6,813 nucleotides of DNA from Acidimicrobiales bacterium. GTDB lineage: Bacteria > Actinomycetota > Acidimicrobiia > Acidimicrobiales > JABEUL01. Position 1 is the stretch's first letter, and the number at the start of each line of letters is the position of its first letter. The notes beneath the pieces are model-generated. The model saw only the letters and a list, made by a program, of their open reading frames with translations, was not told the origin of the DNA and searched no databases. The stretch lies in the NCBI GenBank assembly GCA_027451605.1, contig DAIDJA010000009.1, forward strand, positions 7,802 to 14,614, read 5' to 3'. Below, piece by piece: positions 1-6,697 of the stretch. The translations under genes and the position numbers were made by a program.

Positions 1-1
1 G

Positions 2-223
2 TCCGTCGGATTTCGCCCTAAAGACATAGTCCTATATCAAACCAACTTAGAACAGTTGGTCAAGGATGAAATTGCTTACTTTTCTGAGCGGATATTTTCA
101 CTGCAACGCAAATATGAGTCAGTTGCTTTGATGGAAGCAGCTCTCGAACATGCAGAAAACATTTGCATATTGGTCCGACGTCGCATCCTTCTTAATTCGT
201 TAGATTATGACCCGGGGAAATAA
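2..223 (+). CDS. C-terminal fragment of an unidentified alpha-helical protein, possibly a regulator (5' end outside window)
   Basis: A reading frame is open from base 2 and ends at TAA 221-223, giving the last 73 residues of a protein that starts upstream of the window. The visible part is rich in charged and leucine residues with few glycines or prolines. It reads as two or three long helices, including a stretch LVKDEIAYFSERIF and a basic patch VRRRI near the end, followed by a short tail ending DYDPGK. Such helical C-termini are common in the effector or dimerisation half of MerR- or TetR-type transcription factors, but no DNA-binding domain is in view, so that idea is speculative. It lies 65 bases before the next gene on the same strand, so co-transcription is possible. 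No catalytic motif is seen. That the frame is coding is fairly likely; the function is unknown. Confidence 0.55.
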   Translation, partial: SVGFRPKDIVLYQTNLEQLVKDEIAYFSERIFSLQRKYESVALMEAALEHAENICILVRRRILLNSLDYDPGK

Positions 224-272
224 ATGTTGCTGGATTTAACGGACAATTTCAGAAATGTTTCAATCCAAACAG

Positions 273-279
273 AAAGGAG
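273..279 (+). promoter_or_regulatory. Shine-Dalgarno site for the GTG-started hypothetical gene
   Basis: The sequence AAAGGAG lies 9 bases before GTG at 289. This strong match to the anti-Shine-Dalgarno sequence, at normal spacing, supports GTG as the true start. Confidence 0.7.
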
Positions 280-288
280 TATTAAATT

Positions 289-651
289 GTGAAAATTCGA
301 TCAAGAGGATTGGGTAAGCGCGAACTTCAGCTAAATTTAGGAGAATTTAAGGTAACTTCAGAAAATAAAGAAGTGGTTTTAAGCGGAGTTACCCACGCTC
401 CGGTAACTTGGGAAACAAACATAAGGATAAGGTCCGAAGATATCGGGTCAATAATTAAACTGGCGCTTAGCTTCAAAATTCTCAAATTAGTGATCAGATG
501 GGCTCTTCGCATGAAGACCCCGGAAATCGATGAAGGAACTATCCAGTGGGAAAGGAAGACTCAACCGTCATCACTTAAGGAAAGGCTTTCCCTCAAAAAC
601 GGAGAAGTTGTATCAGAAGACGAAAATGAACTTGAGGTTGGAACAACATAA
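289..651 (+). CDS. Conserved-looking small hypothetical protein, 120 aa
   Basis: This gene encodes a 120-residue protein that I cannot assign to a named family. It starts at GTG 289, supported by AAAGGAG just upstream. The N-terminus is basic (MKIRSRGLGKREL). Residues 12-48 alternate polar and hydrophobic residues in a way that suggests beta strands, including a VTW motif at 39-41. Residues 52-73 form a hydrophobic but lysine/arginine-containing segment that looks like an amphipathic helix. It is not a clean transmembrane span, so peripheral membrane contact is possible but unproven. The C-terminal tail (about 104-120) is acidic and probably disordered. There is no signal peptide and no evident catalytic motif. 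The RSRGLGKREL-type opening gives an impression of a conserved hypothetical family from Actinobacteria, but this is from memory and unverified. It lies 87 bases before the first oxidoreductase on the same strand, which suggests an accessory role in the same pathway. Confidence 0.75.
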   Translation: MKIRSRGLGKRELQLNLGEFKVTSENKEVVLSGVTHAPVTWETNIRIRSEDIGSIIKLALSFKILKLVIRWALRMKTPEIDEGTIQWERKTQPSSLKERLSLKNGEVVSEDENELEVGTT

Positions 652-679
652 TTTAGCAAGGCGGACAAGGGTTGAAGGC

Positions 680-699
680 CTTTTTAATTAATTAAAAAG
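680..699. repeat. Perfect 20-base AT-rich palindrome, candidate operator
   Basis: CTTTTTAATTAATTAAAAAG equals its own reverse complement over all 20 bases, with no spacer. It sits in the 87-base gap between the small hypothetical gene and the first oxidoreductase, 39 bases before the ATG at 739. An 8-base palindrome AAGGCCTT (675-682) overlaps its left edge. The position and symmetry would suit a homodimeric regulator controlling the downstream genes. The palindrome is a direct observation; the operator role is inference. An intrinsic terminator is less likely because the stem is nearly all A/T, has no loop and is not followed by a T-run on the plus strand. Confidence 0.6.
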
Positions 700-723
700 A
701 ATTACAGCAGATGAACATCAATC

Positions 724-733
724 AGGAAGGGAG
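724..733 (+). promoter_or_regulatory. Shine-Dalgarno site for the first FAD oxidoreductase
   Basis: The purine-rich sequence AGGAAGGGAG ends 5 bases before ATG 739. It is one of the strongest ribosome binding sites in the window and fixes this start. Confidence 0.65.
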
Positions 734-738
734 CTTGA

Positions 739-2415
739 ATGAAATATTCGGATGATTTCGGGAAAAGTTATGATGTGATAATAGTTGGCGCGGGCGTAAA
801 CGGTCTAACCTGCGGCGCATATCTTGCCAAAGCGGGGTTAAACGTAGCCATAGTAGAAAGCAGAAATGAATGTGGCGCATTTGCTTTGACCGAAGACTTA
901 TTCGGCGGAGAGAATCCCACCGATACACATGCTGCGGTTTGTTTCCTCCCAATGAGTCCCGTATGGGGAGATCTAGAGTTGGACAAATTCGGATTTGACC
1001 TTTTGTTGGGCAAATCAGGTGCGGCGGTTGTCTGGCCGGACGGGAAAAACTATATATATTATTATGATCTTGATCTTCAACGTCGGGAATTGGAGCGTCT
1101 GTCACAAAAGGATGCCAATACTACCGTCGCATTACGCGAGAAACTTTTACCTCAGGCATTGGACCTGTTATGGCTATTTTTCAAACCGCCGACCCAAGAA
1201 GGTGAGGAGATGTTCTTTAACCTGGGGAACTGCGCCGGAATATCACCATCTGAAATGCGACGACTTAACGGGTTAGATCTACTCGATAACCTTTTCACCG
1301 AAGAACATGTAAAAATGCTGTGGCTGGCCGCTGCGGATATAGGGCTCTTCGGAGATGTATCCATGCCGGGGGAAGGGTCGGTCGCCGTAATGCTAAGTTC
1401 ATTATTGGCAACCGGAACGCCAAAAGGCGGTATGCATACTTTGGTGCACGCCCTTGTAAGGTGTTTCAGGCATCATGGCGGCACTCTCTTGCTTAACGCA
1501 CCGGTAAAATCGGTAGATTTGTCGCCGGAGGGGCAAAGTGGTCCGCATACAGTCGTTATAAGCGATGAATCCCCGTACCCCATAAAAGAAATTATCGCTG
1601 CAAAAGCCGTCGTATTTAATGTCTCACCTCCCATAGTGGGTCAGTTGCTTGACGGAGACAAACTTAAAACACGGGACCCCGAACTTAAGAGTAAAATTAG
1701 CGCCTGGGAGTCACAGGGTCATTGTGCATTTATTTCACATTTTTTAATAAACGGTCTTCCAAATTGGGGATCACGTGAGTGGAATAAAGATGTGGATATT
1801 TCACCTTTTGTACTTAGGCCCTATGACTCTTGGGAACACGCACACTTATCTCAAGAGTTATACCATCAAGAAAAGACTATGGAAGTTTTAGGCGATATCG
1901 CCGAAATCTATAATCAAACAGGTCAGGATCGATCTCGAATGTCCAAAGATGGGCGATGTACGCTCTCCGTTGAAATTGAATATCCGGTCAGCCTCGATGA
2001 CTACGGCGGTTTCGGAGCTTGGGACAACAAAGAACTTATTGATAAAGTTCATGATGCACACGCAGAAATGATGGAAAAACTGGCACCCGGATTTAGAAAC
2101 CAGATCGTGGACAGCCTGTATTTCACTCCGCTTGACAACTGGAGACGAAATCCTTCGGCGATTTTCGGACACGAAATCGGGGGAGACAACTCCGGTCCCC
2201 AATGGTATACGGGTCGGATAAATCCACGGTCAAAAATTAACGGACTATATTTCTCTCAGGGCATATGGCCCGCTTCCTTAACCCATTTAGGAAACGGCTA
2301 TGTCGCAGCATGCGTAGTTGCCGAAGATTTGGGAATAAGAAATCAGGAGTGGTGGGTCTCATCTCCCATGGAGAAATTCATCGAAAGGTACACTCAAAAT
2401 GTCAAAGCCAATTGA
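739..2415 (+). CDS. FAD-dependent oxidoreductase, phytoene dehydrogenase-like/PYROXD2 type, divergent copy
   Basis: This 558-residue flavoprotein belongs to the phytoene dehydrogenase-related (COG1233-like) or PYROXD2-like amine oxidase/desaturase group, whose members are commonly 500-580 residues. A Rossmann FAD site opens the protein: GAGVNG at 17-22, with Glu40 ending the second strand as the expected ribose-binding acid. A family-type segment TPKGGMHTLVHAL lies at 227-239. The C-terminal FAD region is recognisable at about 501-530 (GLYFSQGIWPASLTHLGNG), but it lacks the GASTHPGG-type signature that the next gene retains. The GG of the N-terminal GGxxxT segment is also changed (CGAFALT, 45-51). 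A WW pair at 538-539 near the end is shared with the neighbour. No signal peptide or membrane span is seen, so it is probably cytoplasmic or peripherally membrane-bound. The gene overlaps the next one by 17 bases, implying coupled translation and perhaps a heteromeric enzyme. The flavoprotein family is secure; the substrate (isoprenoid, lipid or amine) is unknown. Confidence 0.9.
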   Translation: MKYSDDFGKSYDVIIVGAGVNGLTCGAYLAKAGLNVAIVESRNECGAFALTEDLFGGENPTDTHAAVCFLPMSPVWGDLELDKFGFDLLLGKSGAAVVWPDGKNYIYYYDLDLQRRELERLSQKDANTTVALREKLLPQALDLLWLFFKPPTQEGEEMFFNLGNCAGISPSEMRRLNGLDLLDNLFTEEHVKMLWLAAADIGLFGDVSMPGEGSVAVMLSSLLATGTPKGGMHTLVHALVRCFRHHGGTLLLNAPVKSVDLSPEGQSGPHTVVISDESPYPIKEIIAAKAVVFNVSPPIVGQLLDGDKLKTRDPELKSKISAWESQGHCAFISHFLINGLPNWGSREWNKDVDISPFVLRPYDSWEHAHLSQELYHQEKTMEVLGDIAEIYNQTGQDRSRMSKDGRCTLSVEIEYPVSLDDYGGFGAWDNKELIDKVHDAHAEMMEKLAPGFRNQIVDSLYFTPLDNWRRNPSAIFGHEIGGDNSGPQWYTGRINPRSKINGLYFSQGIWPASLTHLGNGYVAACVVAEDLGIRNQEWWVSSPMEKFIERYTQNVKAN

Positions 2416-4021
2416 AATTCTTGTACTGGGAGCAGGTCCGAACGGACTGACTTGCGCCTCCTATCTTGCCAAAGCCGGTGCAAAAGTTAAAGTAATTGAA
2501 AAAAATGTTGAAAGCGGAGGGGGATTAATGACTCAGGAACTCTCCGGGCTTAAACTCAACAGTCACGCAATGTATATGTTGCTGTCAGAATTGATGCCTC
2601 CCTACCGTGACTTAGAGTTAAGTAAATTCGGTTTAAAATTCATAAGGCCGGAGGTCCAAAATTCCTTCCTCTTCGAAGATTCAAGTCTGATCCTATATTC
2701 GGATATAGAAAAATCGGTCGAATCGGTAAGAAATATTTCTCCGACCGATGCCGAAACGTTCAGAAATTTATATAATCTTTTCAAACAAGCGTCAGACGAG
2801 TTTATTATACCGGCTACATATATGCCTCCGGTCGACCCACTGGAGCAAATTGAAATGCTTGAAAACTGTGGAGACTTAGGGAGATGGCTCAATGAATTAG
2901 CAGAATTGACTCCCCGGGAAGCGATCGAAGATTTTGGATTCAAAGACGATCGAATAGTAGGAGCGCTGTTATATCTGGCGTCAATGTTCGGCCTCGATCC
3001 CGACGGCGGCGGAATGGGTTTTCTTACGCCTATTTATGTCTATAGGCTAATGCAGGCAACCTTAGTCGCCGGAGGATCTCATCAGATGGCATCTGCTCTC
3101 AGACGTTCCCTGGAAAGATTCGGGGGAGAGGTGGTTACCGCCACAGAAGTCAGAGAAATTCTGGTTTCGAACAATAAAGCTGTCGGAGTTAAATTGGATG
3201 ATGGCGGCGCCATTTACGCCGACGTAATAGTAAGCACGTTAAATCCAACTCAAAACTTTAATGAGCTTATTGACACTTCGCTACTTCCCGGCATCGTAAC
3301 GGAAAGCGCCGCGGCCTGGGAATATGACGAAACAAGCTTATTTGTAATGAATTGGGGAATTGTCGGCGATCCGCCCGTTTATAATAATAGACCGAATGAC
3401 CTTAGTCGATCTTTAAACGTTACATTTGGAATAAACGGACCGAATGACGTAACTGCGCATTTCGAAGACGCAACAAACAATGTTGCTCCAAACGGGAAGG
3501 TCGGGCATGTCAGTTGCCCTTCAATTTTTGACCCACTATTGGCGGCGAACCATTTGAAAGAGTATGGCAACTGCGAAGTTTTAAGATACGAATGCCTTGC
3601 ACCGTATGATATTGACTGGGTAAGCTACAAAAATGAACTGGCGGCAAGAGCATTCGATACGTGGGCAAAGTATGCCCCAAACCTGAAAAATGCAAATCTG
3701 CGCATCGAACTCCCTTGGACCCCCAAAGACATAGAGAGACATTTGCCTACCATGAAACGAGGTGCCATTAAGCACGGGGCATATATTTCAATCCAGATGG
3801 GGTATAACAGACCAAATATGGAATGCTCGTCATATAAGACGCCCATTGAAGGGTTCTACGTTGGCGGTGCAAGCACTCACCCCGGTGGCATGGTAATTTT
3901 GGGCGGTGGGTACAACGTTGCAAAGGTAGTTGCAGCTGATTGGGATATTGATATTTGGTGGCAGGTCCCCGATACTGTCAAAGCCGCAGTCGCTAAAGGA
4001 TACCTACCCGATGACCAATAA
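2399..4021 (+). CDS. FAD-dependent oxidoreductase, phytoene dehydrogenase-like/PYROXD2 type, canonical copy
   Basis: This 540-residue protein is a paralogue of the preceding gene product and keeps the family motifs better. It has GAGPNG at 11-16, Glu34 at the end of the second strand, a GGGLMTQEL segment at 40-48, VAGGSHQMASAL at 223-234, and a clear C-terminal FAD signature EGFYVGGASTHPGGMV at 484-499 followed by GGGYN. The protein ends with a WW pair at 520-521 and a short tail. Its first strand-turn-helix matches the neighbour at about 16 of 30 positions (residues 5-34 against 11-40), and both share DLEL-x-KFG further on, so the two arose by an old duplication. Its ATG lies inside the end of the upstream gene. 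A modest AAAGG (2384-2388) sits 10 bases before it, so translation is probably coupled. It is expected to catalyse FAD-dependent dehydrogenation or oxidation of a hydrophobic substrate. The family is secure; the substrate is not known. Confidence 0.92.
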   Translation: MSKPIEILVLGAGPNGLTCASYLAKAGAKVKVIEKNVESGGGLMTQELSGLKLNSHAMYMLLSELMPPYRDLELSKFGLKFIRPEVQNSFLFEDSSLILYSDIEKSVESVRNISPTDAETFRNLYNLFKQASDEFIIPATYMPPVDPLEQIEMLENCGDLGRWLNELAELTPREAIEDFGFKDDRIVGALLYLASMFGLDPDGGGMGFLTPIYVYRLMQATLVAGGSHQMASALRRSLERFGGEVVTATEVREILVSNNKAVGVKLDDGGAIYADVIVSTLNPTQNFNELIDTSLLPGIVTESAAAWEYDETSLFVMNWGIVGDPPVYNNRPNDLSRSLNVTFGINGPNDVTAHFEDATNNVAPNGKVGHVSCPSIFDPLLAANHLKEYGNCEVLRYECLAPYDIDWVSYKNELAARAFDTWAKYAPNLKNANLRIELPWTPKDIERHLPTMKRGAIKHGAYISIQMGYNRPNMECSSYKTPIEGFYVGGASTHPGGMVILGGGYNVAKVVAADWDIDIWWQVPDTVKAAVAKGYLPDDQ

Positions 4022-4089
4022 AATAAATTTATCCACACTTGTTCGGCAGCGGCTGTGGCATATTGTCCTAATAGTTAAAGCCATCTGAC

Positions 4090-5532
4090 ATGTTACCTCC
4101 TCACACGGCCTCATTTGTAAACGGGAAACCTATTGAATCAGATACATGTTTCACCTGTGAAAATCCTGCTACCCAAGAAACTATTTGTGAACTGTCTTCA
4201 GCCAATGGTTCCATTGTTGATCTCGCCGTAAAGTCGGCCGGAATCGCTTATGAAGAAACTTGGGGTAAGTATTCAATCGGTAAGCGCCAAAAGGTTCTTG
4301 AAAACTTGGCAGCCATGATAAGAGAAAATAAAGACGAGCTCATCAAACTTGAAAGCACGGAAAATGGCGTTCCGATAACGATCGTTGAAAAATTTTCTGT
4401 CGCCGCCCTTGAGAAAAACATATCACATTTTGCAAGTTGGATAGATAAAATAACCTCCGATGTCATACCCGTTACTTCCGCTACCGGTTTTGATTTCACC
4501 CTGAAAGAACCGTTCGGTGTTGCAGCGATCATCACTGCCTACAACACACCTTCGCTTTTTTTGGGCTCCAAAGCGGGAGCGGCATTGGCGGCAGGAAATT
4601 CTGTGGTAATAAAGCCATCCCCCCTTGCCTCCTTTCCCGCCTTGAAATTCGCTCAACTTGCCAAAGAGGCCGGACTTCCCGACGGAACAGTCAACGTAAT
4701 CTTAGGAGATCACAAGGTCGGTTCGGACCTGATATCAAATAAATCCGTTGATATAATCAGCTTTACCGGATCTGCTTTTGCCGGTAAACAGGTGGCAAAT
4801 GCTGCAAATAAATATCTAACTCCGACTATCTTGGAGTTGGGTGGAAAATCACCGAATTTGATTTTCCCTGACGCCAACTTGGACAGTGCCGCATTCCAAA
4901 GTGCAATAGGAGCCTTTGCCCTGACCGGACAAGCATGCGTCGCCGGTAGCAGAATATACGTTCACGAAGAAATTTATGATCAATTAGTTGACAAACTCAT
5001 TGCTATGACGAAATTGCTCAAAGTAGGAGACCCCGCCGAAAAACAAACCGTTTTAGGACCGCTCATAACTCAGAGCCATCTCAACAAAGTTACTTCGACG
5101 GTTTACGATGCCGTACAAAAAGGAGGAAACATTGTCCTTGGCGGAGACCGCCCGACATCGGAACTCCCTCTGGGTTATTTCTTTAATCCCACTATTATCA
5201 CCGGTCTTAAAGAGTCCGATCGAATCCTAAAAGACGAAATTTTCGGGCCCATAGTTGCCGTTCAAAAATTCAGAGATGAAGATGAAGCAGTCCGACTGGC
5301 AAATGACACAAAGTATGGATTGGGAGCCGCAGTCTGGACAAAGGATATTTCGCGTGCATTACGAATATCCAGACAACTACGCGCCGGGATGATATGGATA
5401 AATGCATACGGAGTTGTGCCGCATACTGCGCCATTCGGAGGATTTAAGCAAAGCGGACACGGTAAAGAAGGAGGCAAGTATGGTATTGAAATGTATCTGC
5501 AATCGAAAAACATATATGTTGACGCCAACTAG
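4090..5532 (+). CDS. NAD(P)+-dependent aldehyde dehydrogenase
   Basis: This 480-residue protein of the classical aldehyde dehydrogenase superfamily should oxidise an aldehyde to a carboxylic acid with NAD+ or NADP+ in the cytoplasm. The full active-site set is present: Asn152 (in ITAYNTPS, where many relatives have PWN), Lys175 in VVIKPSP, the coenzyme-loop FTGS at 225-228, general base Glu249 in LELGGKSP, nucleophile Cys283 in GQAC, and EIFGP at 383-387. The C-terminal PFGGFKQSG (448-456) is also typical, and the length is normal for the family. ATG 4090 is the first possible start because a TAG at 4072-4074 closes the frame upstream. It lacks an obvious Shine-Dalgarno site, so translation may be weak, coupled from upstream or leaderless. 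It follows the oxidoreductase pair after 68 bases, which fits removal of an aldehyde those enzymes or another step might produce. Substrate specificity cannot be read from the sequence. The enzyme class is very secure. Confidence 0.96.
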   Translation: MLPPHTASFVNGKPIESDTCFTCENPATQETICELSSANGSIVDLAVKSAGIAYEETWGKYSIGKRQKVLENLAAMIRENKDELIKLESTENGVPITIVEKFSVAALEKNISHFASWIDKITSDVIPVTSATGFDFTLKEPFGVAAIITAYNTPSLFLGSKAGAALAAGNSVVIKPSPLASFPALKFAQLAKEAGLPDGTVNVILGDHKVGSDLISNKSVDIISFTGSAFAGKQVANAANKYLTPTILELGGKSPNLIFPDANLDSAAFQSAIGAFALTGQACVAGSRIYVHEEIYDQLVDKLIAMTKLLKVGDPAEKQTVLGPLITQSHLNKVTSTVYDAVQKGGNIVLGGDRPTSELPLGYFFNPTIITGLKESDRILKDEIFGPIVAVQKFRDEDEAVRLANDTKYGLGAAVWTKDISRALRISRQLRAGMIWINAYGVVPHTAPFGGFKQSGHGKEGGKYGIEMYLQSKNIYVDAN

Positions 5533-5572
5533 ATATGGAAATATTAAAATTTAAACCCCAATAAGATATGAA

Positions 5573-6697
5573 GTGATTGACTTTAGTTTGTCCGAAGAAA
5601 TTGATGAATTGTATTCGATATGTAACAAATTTTCATCAAAAGCATTTTCTATTAATCAAGACTCATCTCATTACGATAAGGTATGGGATTCAAATATCCA
5701 TAACTCTTATTGCAATCTCGGTATATCTTCATTATTACTAAGAAGTGACCTCGGAGGGGATTTCAATCCCGGCGCTGTCGTGGCAGCCTTCAGCGCATTG
5801 TCGGCCGGTGATATATCAGGAATCATCAGACATGAAATATCAATACCGATATCACCAATAATAAATGTGCTTGAGACTAAAAATACTACTCATAATTTAG
5901 TTGTACCGTCTAACATTCCTGCCAAACAAATCGGGAACCCTGTATTCAGAGTGGCCTTTGTAAAAGCTCTAAATAAAGATGTCGATGATTCTCAAATCCA
6001 AAAATGGCTACCCGGAGATGTCGGCGAGTGGAACGTCGATAACAAAGAGACTATGAAATCAAACCTCTACGTTGTTGGGCTTGATTTTATGGCCGTAATC
6101 GGCAGCGACAAAATTGTGGCTTCCCAAGTAAATTGGGGCGGAATACAAACTGCAGGCGGAATAAGAGTTGAATTCTCACTGAAAGATGCTAATTTTTATG
6201 TGCCGATTAGCTTGGAGGAAGGTCTATATATCAGAACCCTTATTAGGCTGTGGATTTCGGCCATGTTATTGGGGCTTGCCGATGCAGCTTCAGAATACGG
6301 AATAAAATACGGCTTGGAACGCATGGTGTTCGATAAACCCATCTTGGGGCACCAGGCGAATGCTTTTGCGATGTCATCTGCTGTGACCAACCTTGAATCC
6401 TGCAGATTGGCCCTATATATGGGATCGTCAATTATTGAAGAATCTCCAAGAGTTGAACAACAATACGGAATGTGGCTCGTAAATCAATCATATATGAAAC
6501 TTTGCGAAGTTTCACCGGGGATCATCGATTTAACCTTGCAGCTACTCGGAGGACACGGATATATGAAAGATCATCCGGTTGAACGATGGTGGCGGGAATC
6601 CTTTGATGTAACTTGTCTTTTCGGAGCAAGGGCCTCATGTCATGATGACTTGTTATCTTTTTCAAACATGTCTACGGACTGGCTGGAGTGGATATGA
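5573..6697 (+). CDS. Divergent acyl-CoA dehydrogenase-like protein lacking the catalytic glutamate
   Basis: This 374-residue protein has the length and C-terminal fold signature of the acyl-CoA dehydrogenase family. Residues 234-261 contain ERMVFDKPILGHQ, matching the R-x-x-F-x-KP-x-x-x-HQ region that contacts FAD. Residues 325-341 contain LGGHGYMKDHPVERWWR, matching the GG-x-GY...R segment. Where medium-chain-type enzymes carry catalytic Glu in YEGTS, this protein has LFGAR (349-353), with Phe350 at the Glu position. The alternative position used by isovaleryl-CoA dehydrogenase aligns by spacing with Ile224. The N-terminal domain (MIDFSLSEEI) is typical, but the middle beta domain (about 110-215) is hard to recognise. 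The start is GTG 5573: a TAA at 5552-5554 closes the frame upstream, and starting here gives a normal family N-terminus. It overlaps the next acyl-CoA dehydrogenase by ATGA. It is probably a non-catalytic or structural partner in a heteromer; an inactive relic is less likely given the intact frame. Confidence 0.85.
   Translation: MIDFSLSEEIDELYSICNKFSSKAFSINQDSSHYDKVWDSNIHNSYCNLGISSLLLRSDLGGDFNPGAVVAAFSALSAGDISGIIRHEISIPISPIINVLETKNTTHNLVVPSNIPAKQIGNPVFRVAFVKALNKDVDDSQIQKWLPGDVGEWNVDNKETMKSNLYVVGLDFMAVIGSDKIVASQVNWGGIQTAGGIRVEFSLKDANFYVPISLEEGLYIRTLIRLWISAMLLGLADAASEYGIKYGLERMVFDKPILGHQANAFAMSSAVTNLESCRLALYMGSSIIEESPRVEQQYGMWLVNQSYMKLCEVSPGIIDLTLQLLGGHGYMKDHPVERWWRESFDVTCLFGARASCHDDLLSFSNMSTDWLEWI

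Noticed and set aside
675..699. Intrinsic terminator after the small hypothetical gene
   Set aside because: The palindrome has an almost entirely A/T stem, no loop and no following T-run on the plus strand, so a stable terminator hairpin is unlikely.
722..1105. Minus-strand open frame opposite the first oxidoreductase
   Set aside because: It lies inside a well-supported plus-strand gene, has no recognisable domain and is most simply a shadow of the coding frame. The same applies to all other antisense or out-of-frame openings in the window.
2399..2415. Frameshift splitting one long oxidoreductase into two
   Set aside because: Each product is a full-length flavoprotein with its own N-terminal FAD site and C-terminal motif, so this is a tandem pair with a normal overlap, not a broken gene.
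820..2475. Direct repeat TATCTTGCCAAAGC at 820-833 and 2462-2475
   Set aside because: It encodes the same conserved YLAKA residues in the two paralogous FAD sites, so shared ancestry and protein constraint explain it rather than a mobile or regulatory repeat.
739..4021. Carotenoid desaturase pair (CrtI/CrtN-type pigment synthesis)
   Set aside because: The motifs fit the wider phytoene dehydrogenase-like family, but no phytoene synthase or other pigment gene is present and the neighbours are acyl-CoA dehydrogenases, so a crt name is not justified.
4039..4066. Promoter-like TTGTTC, 16-base spacer, TATTGT ahead of the aldehyde dehydrogenase gene
   Set aside because: Only 3 of 6 and 4 of 6 matches to the sigma-70 consensus, which is expected often by chance in AT-rich DNA, so it is not listed as a feature.
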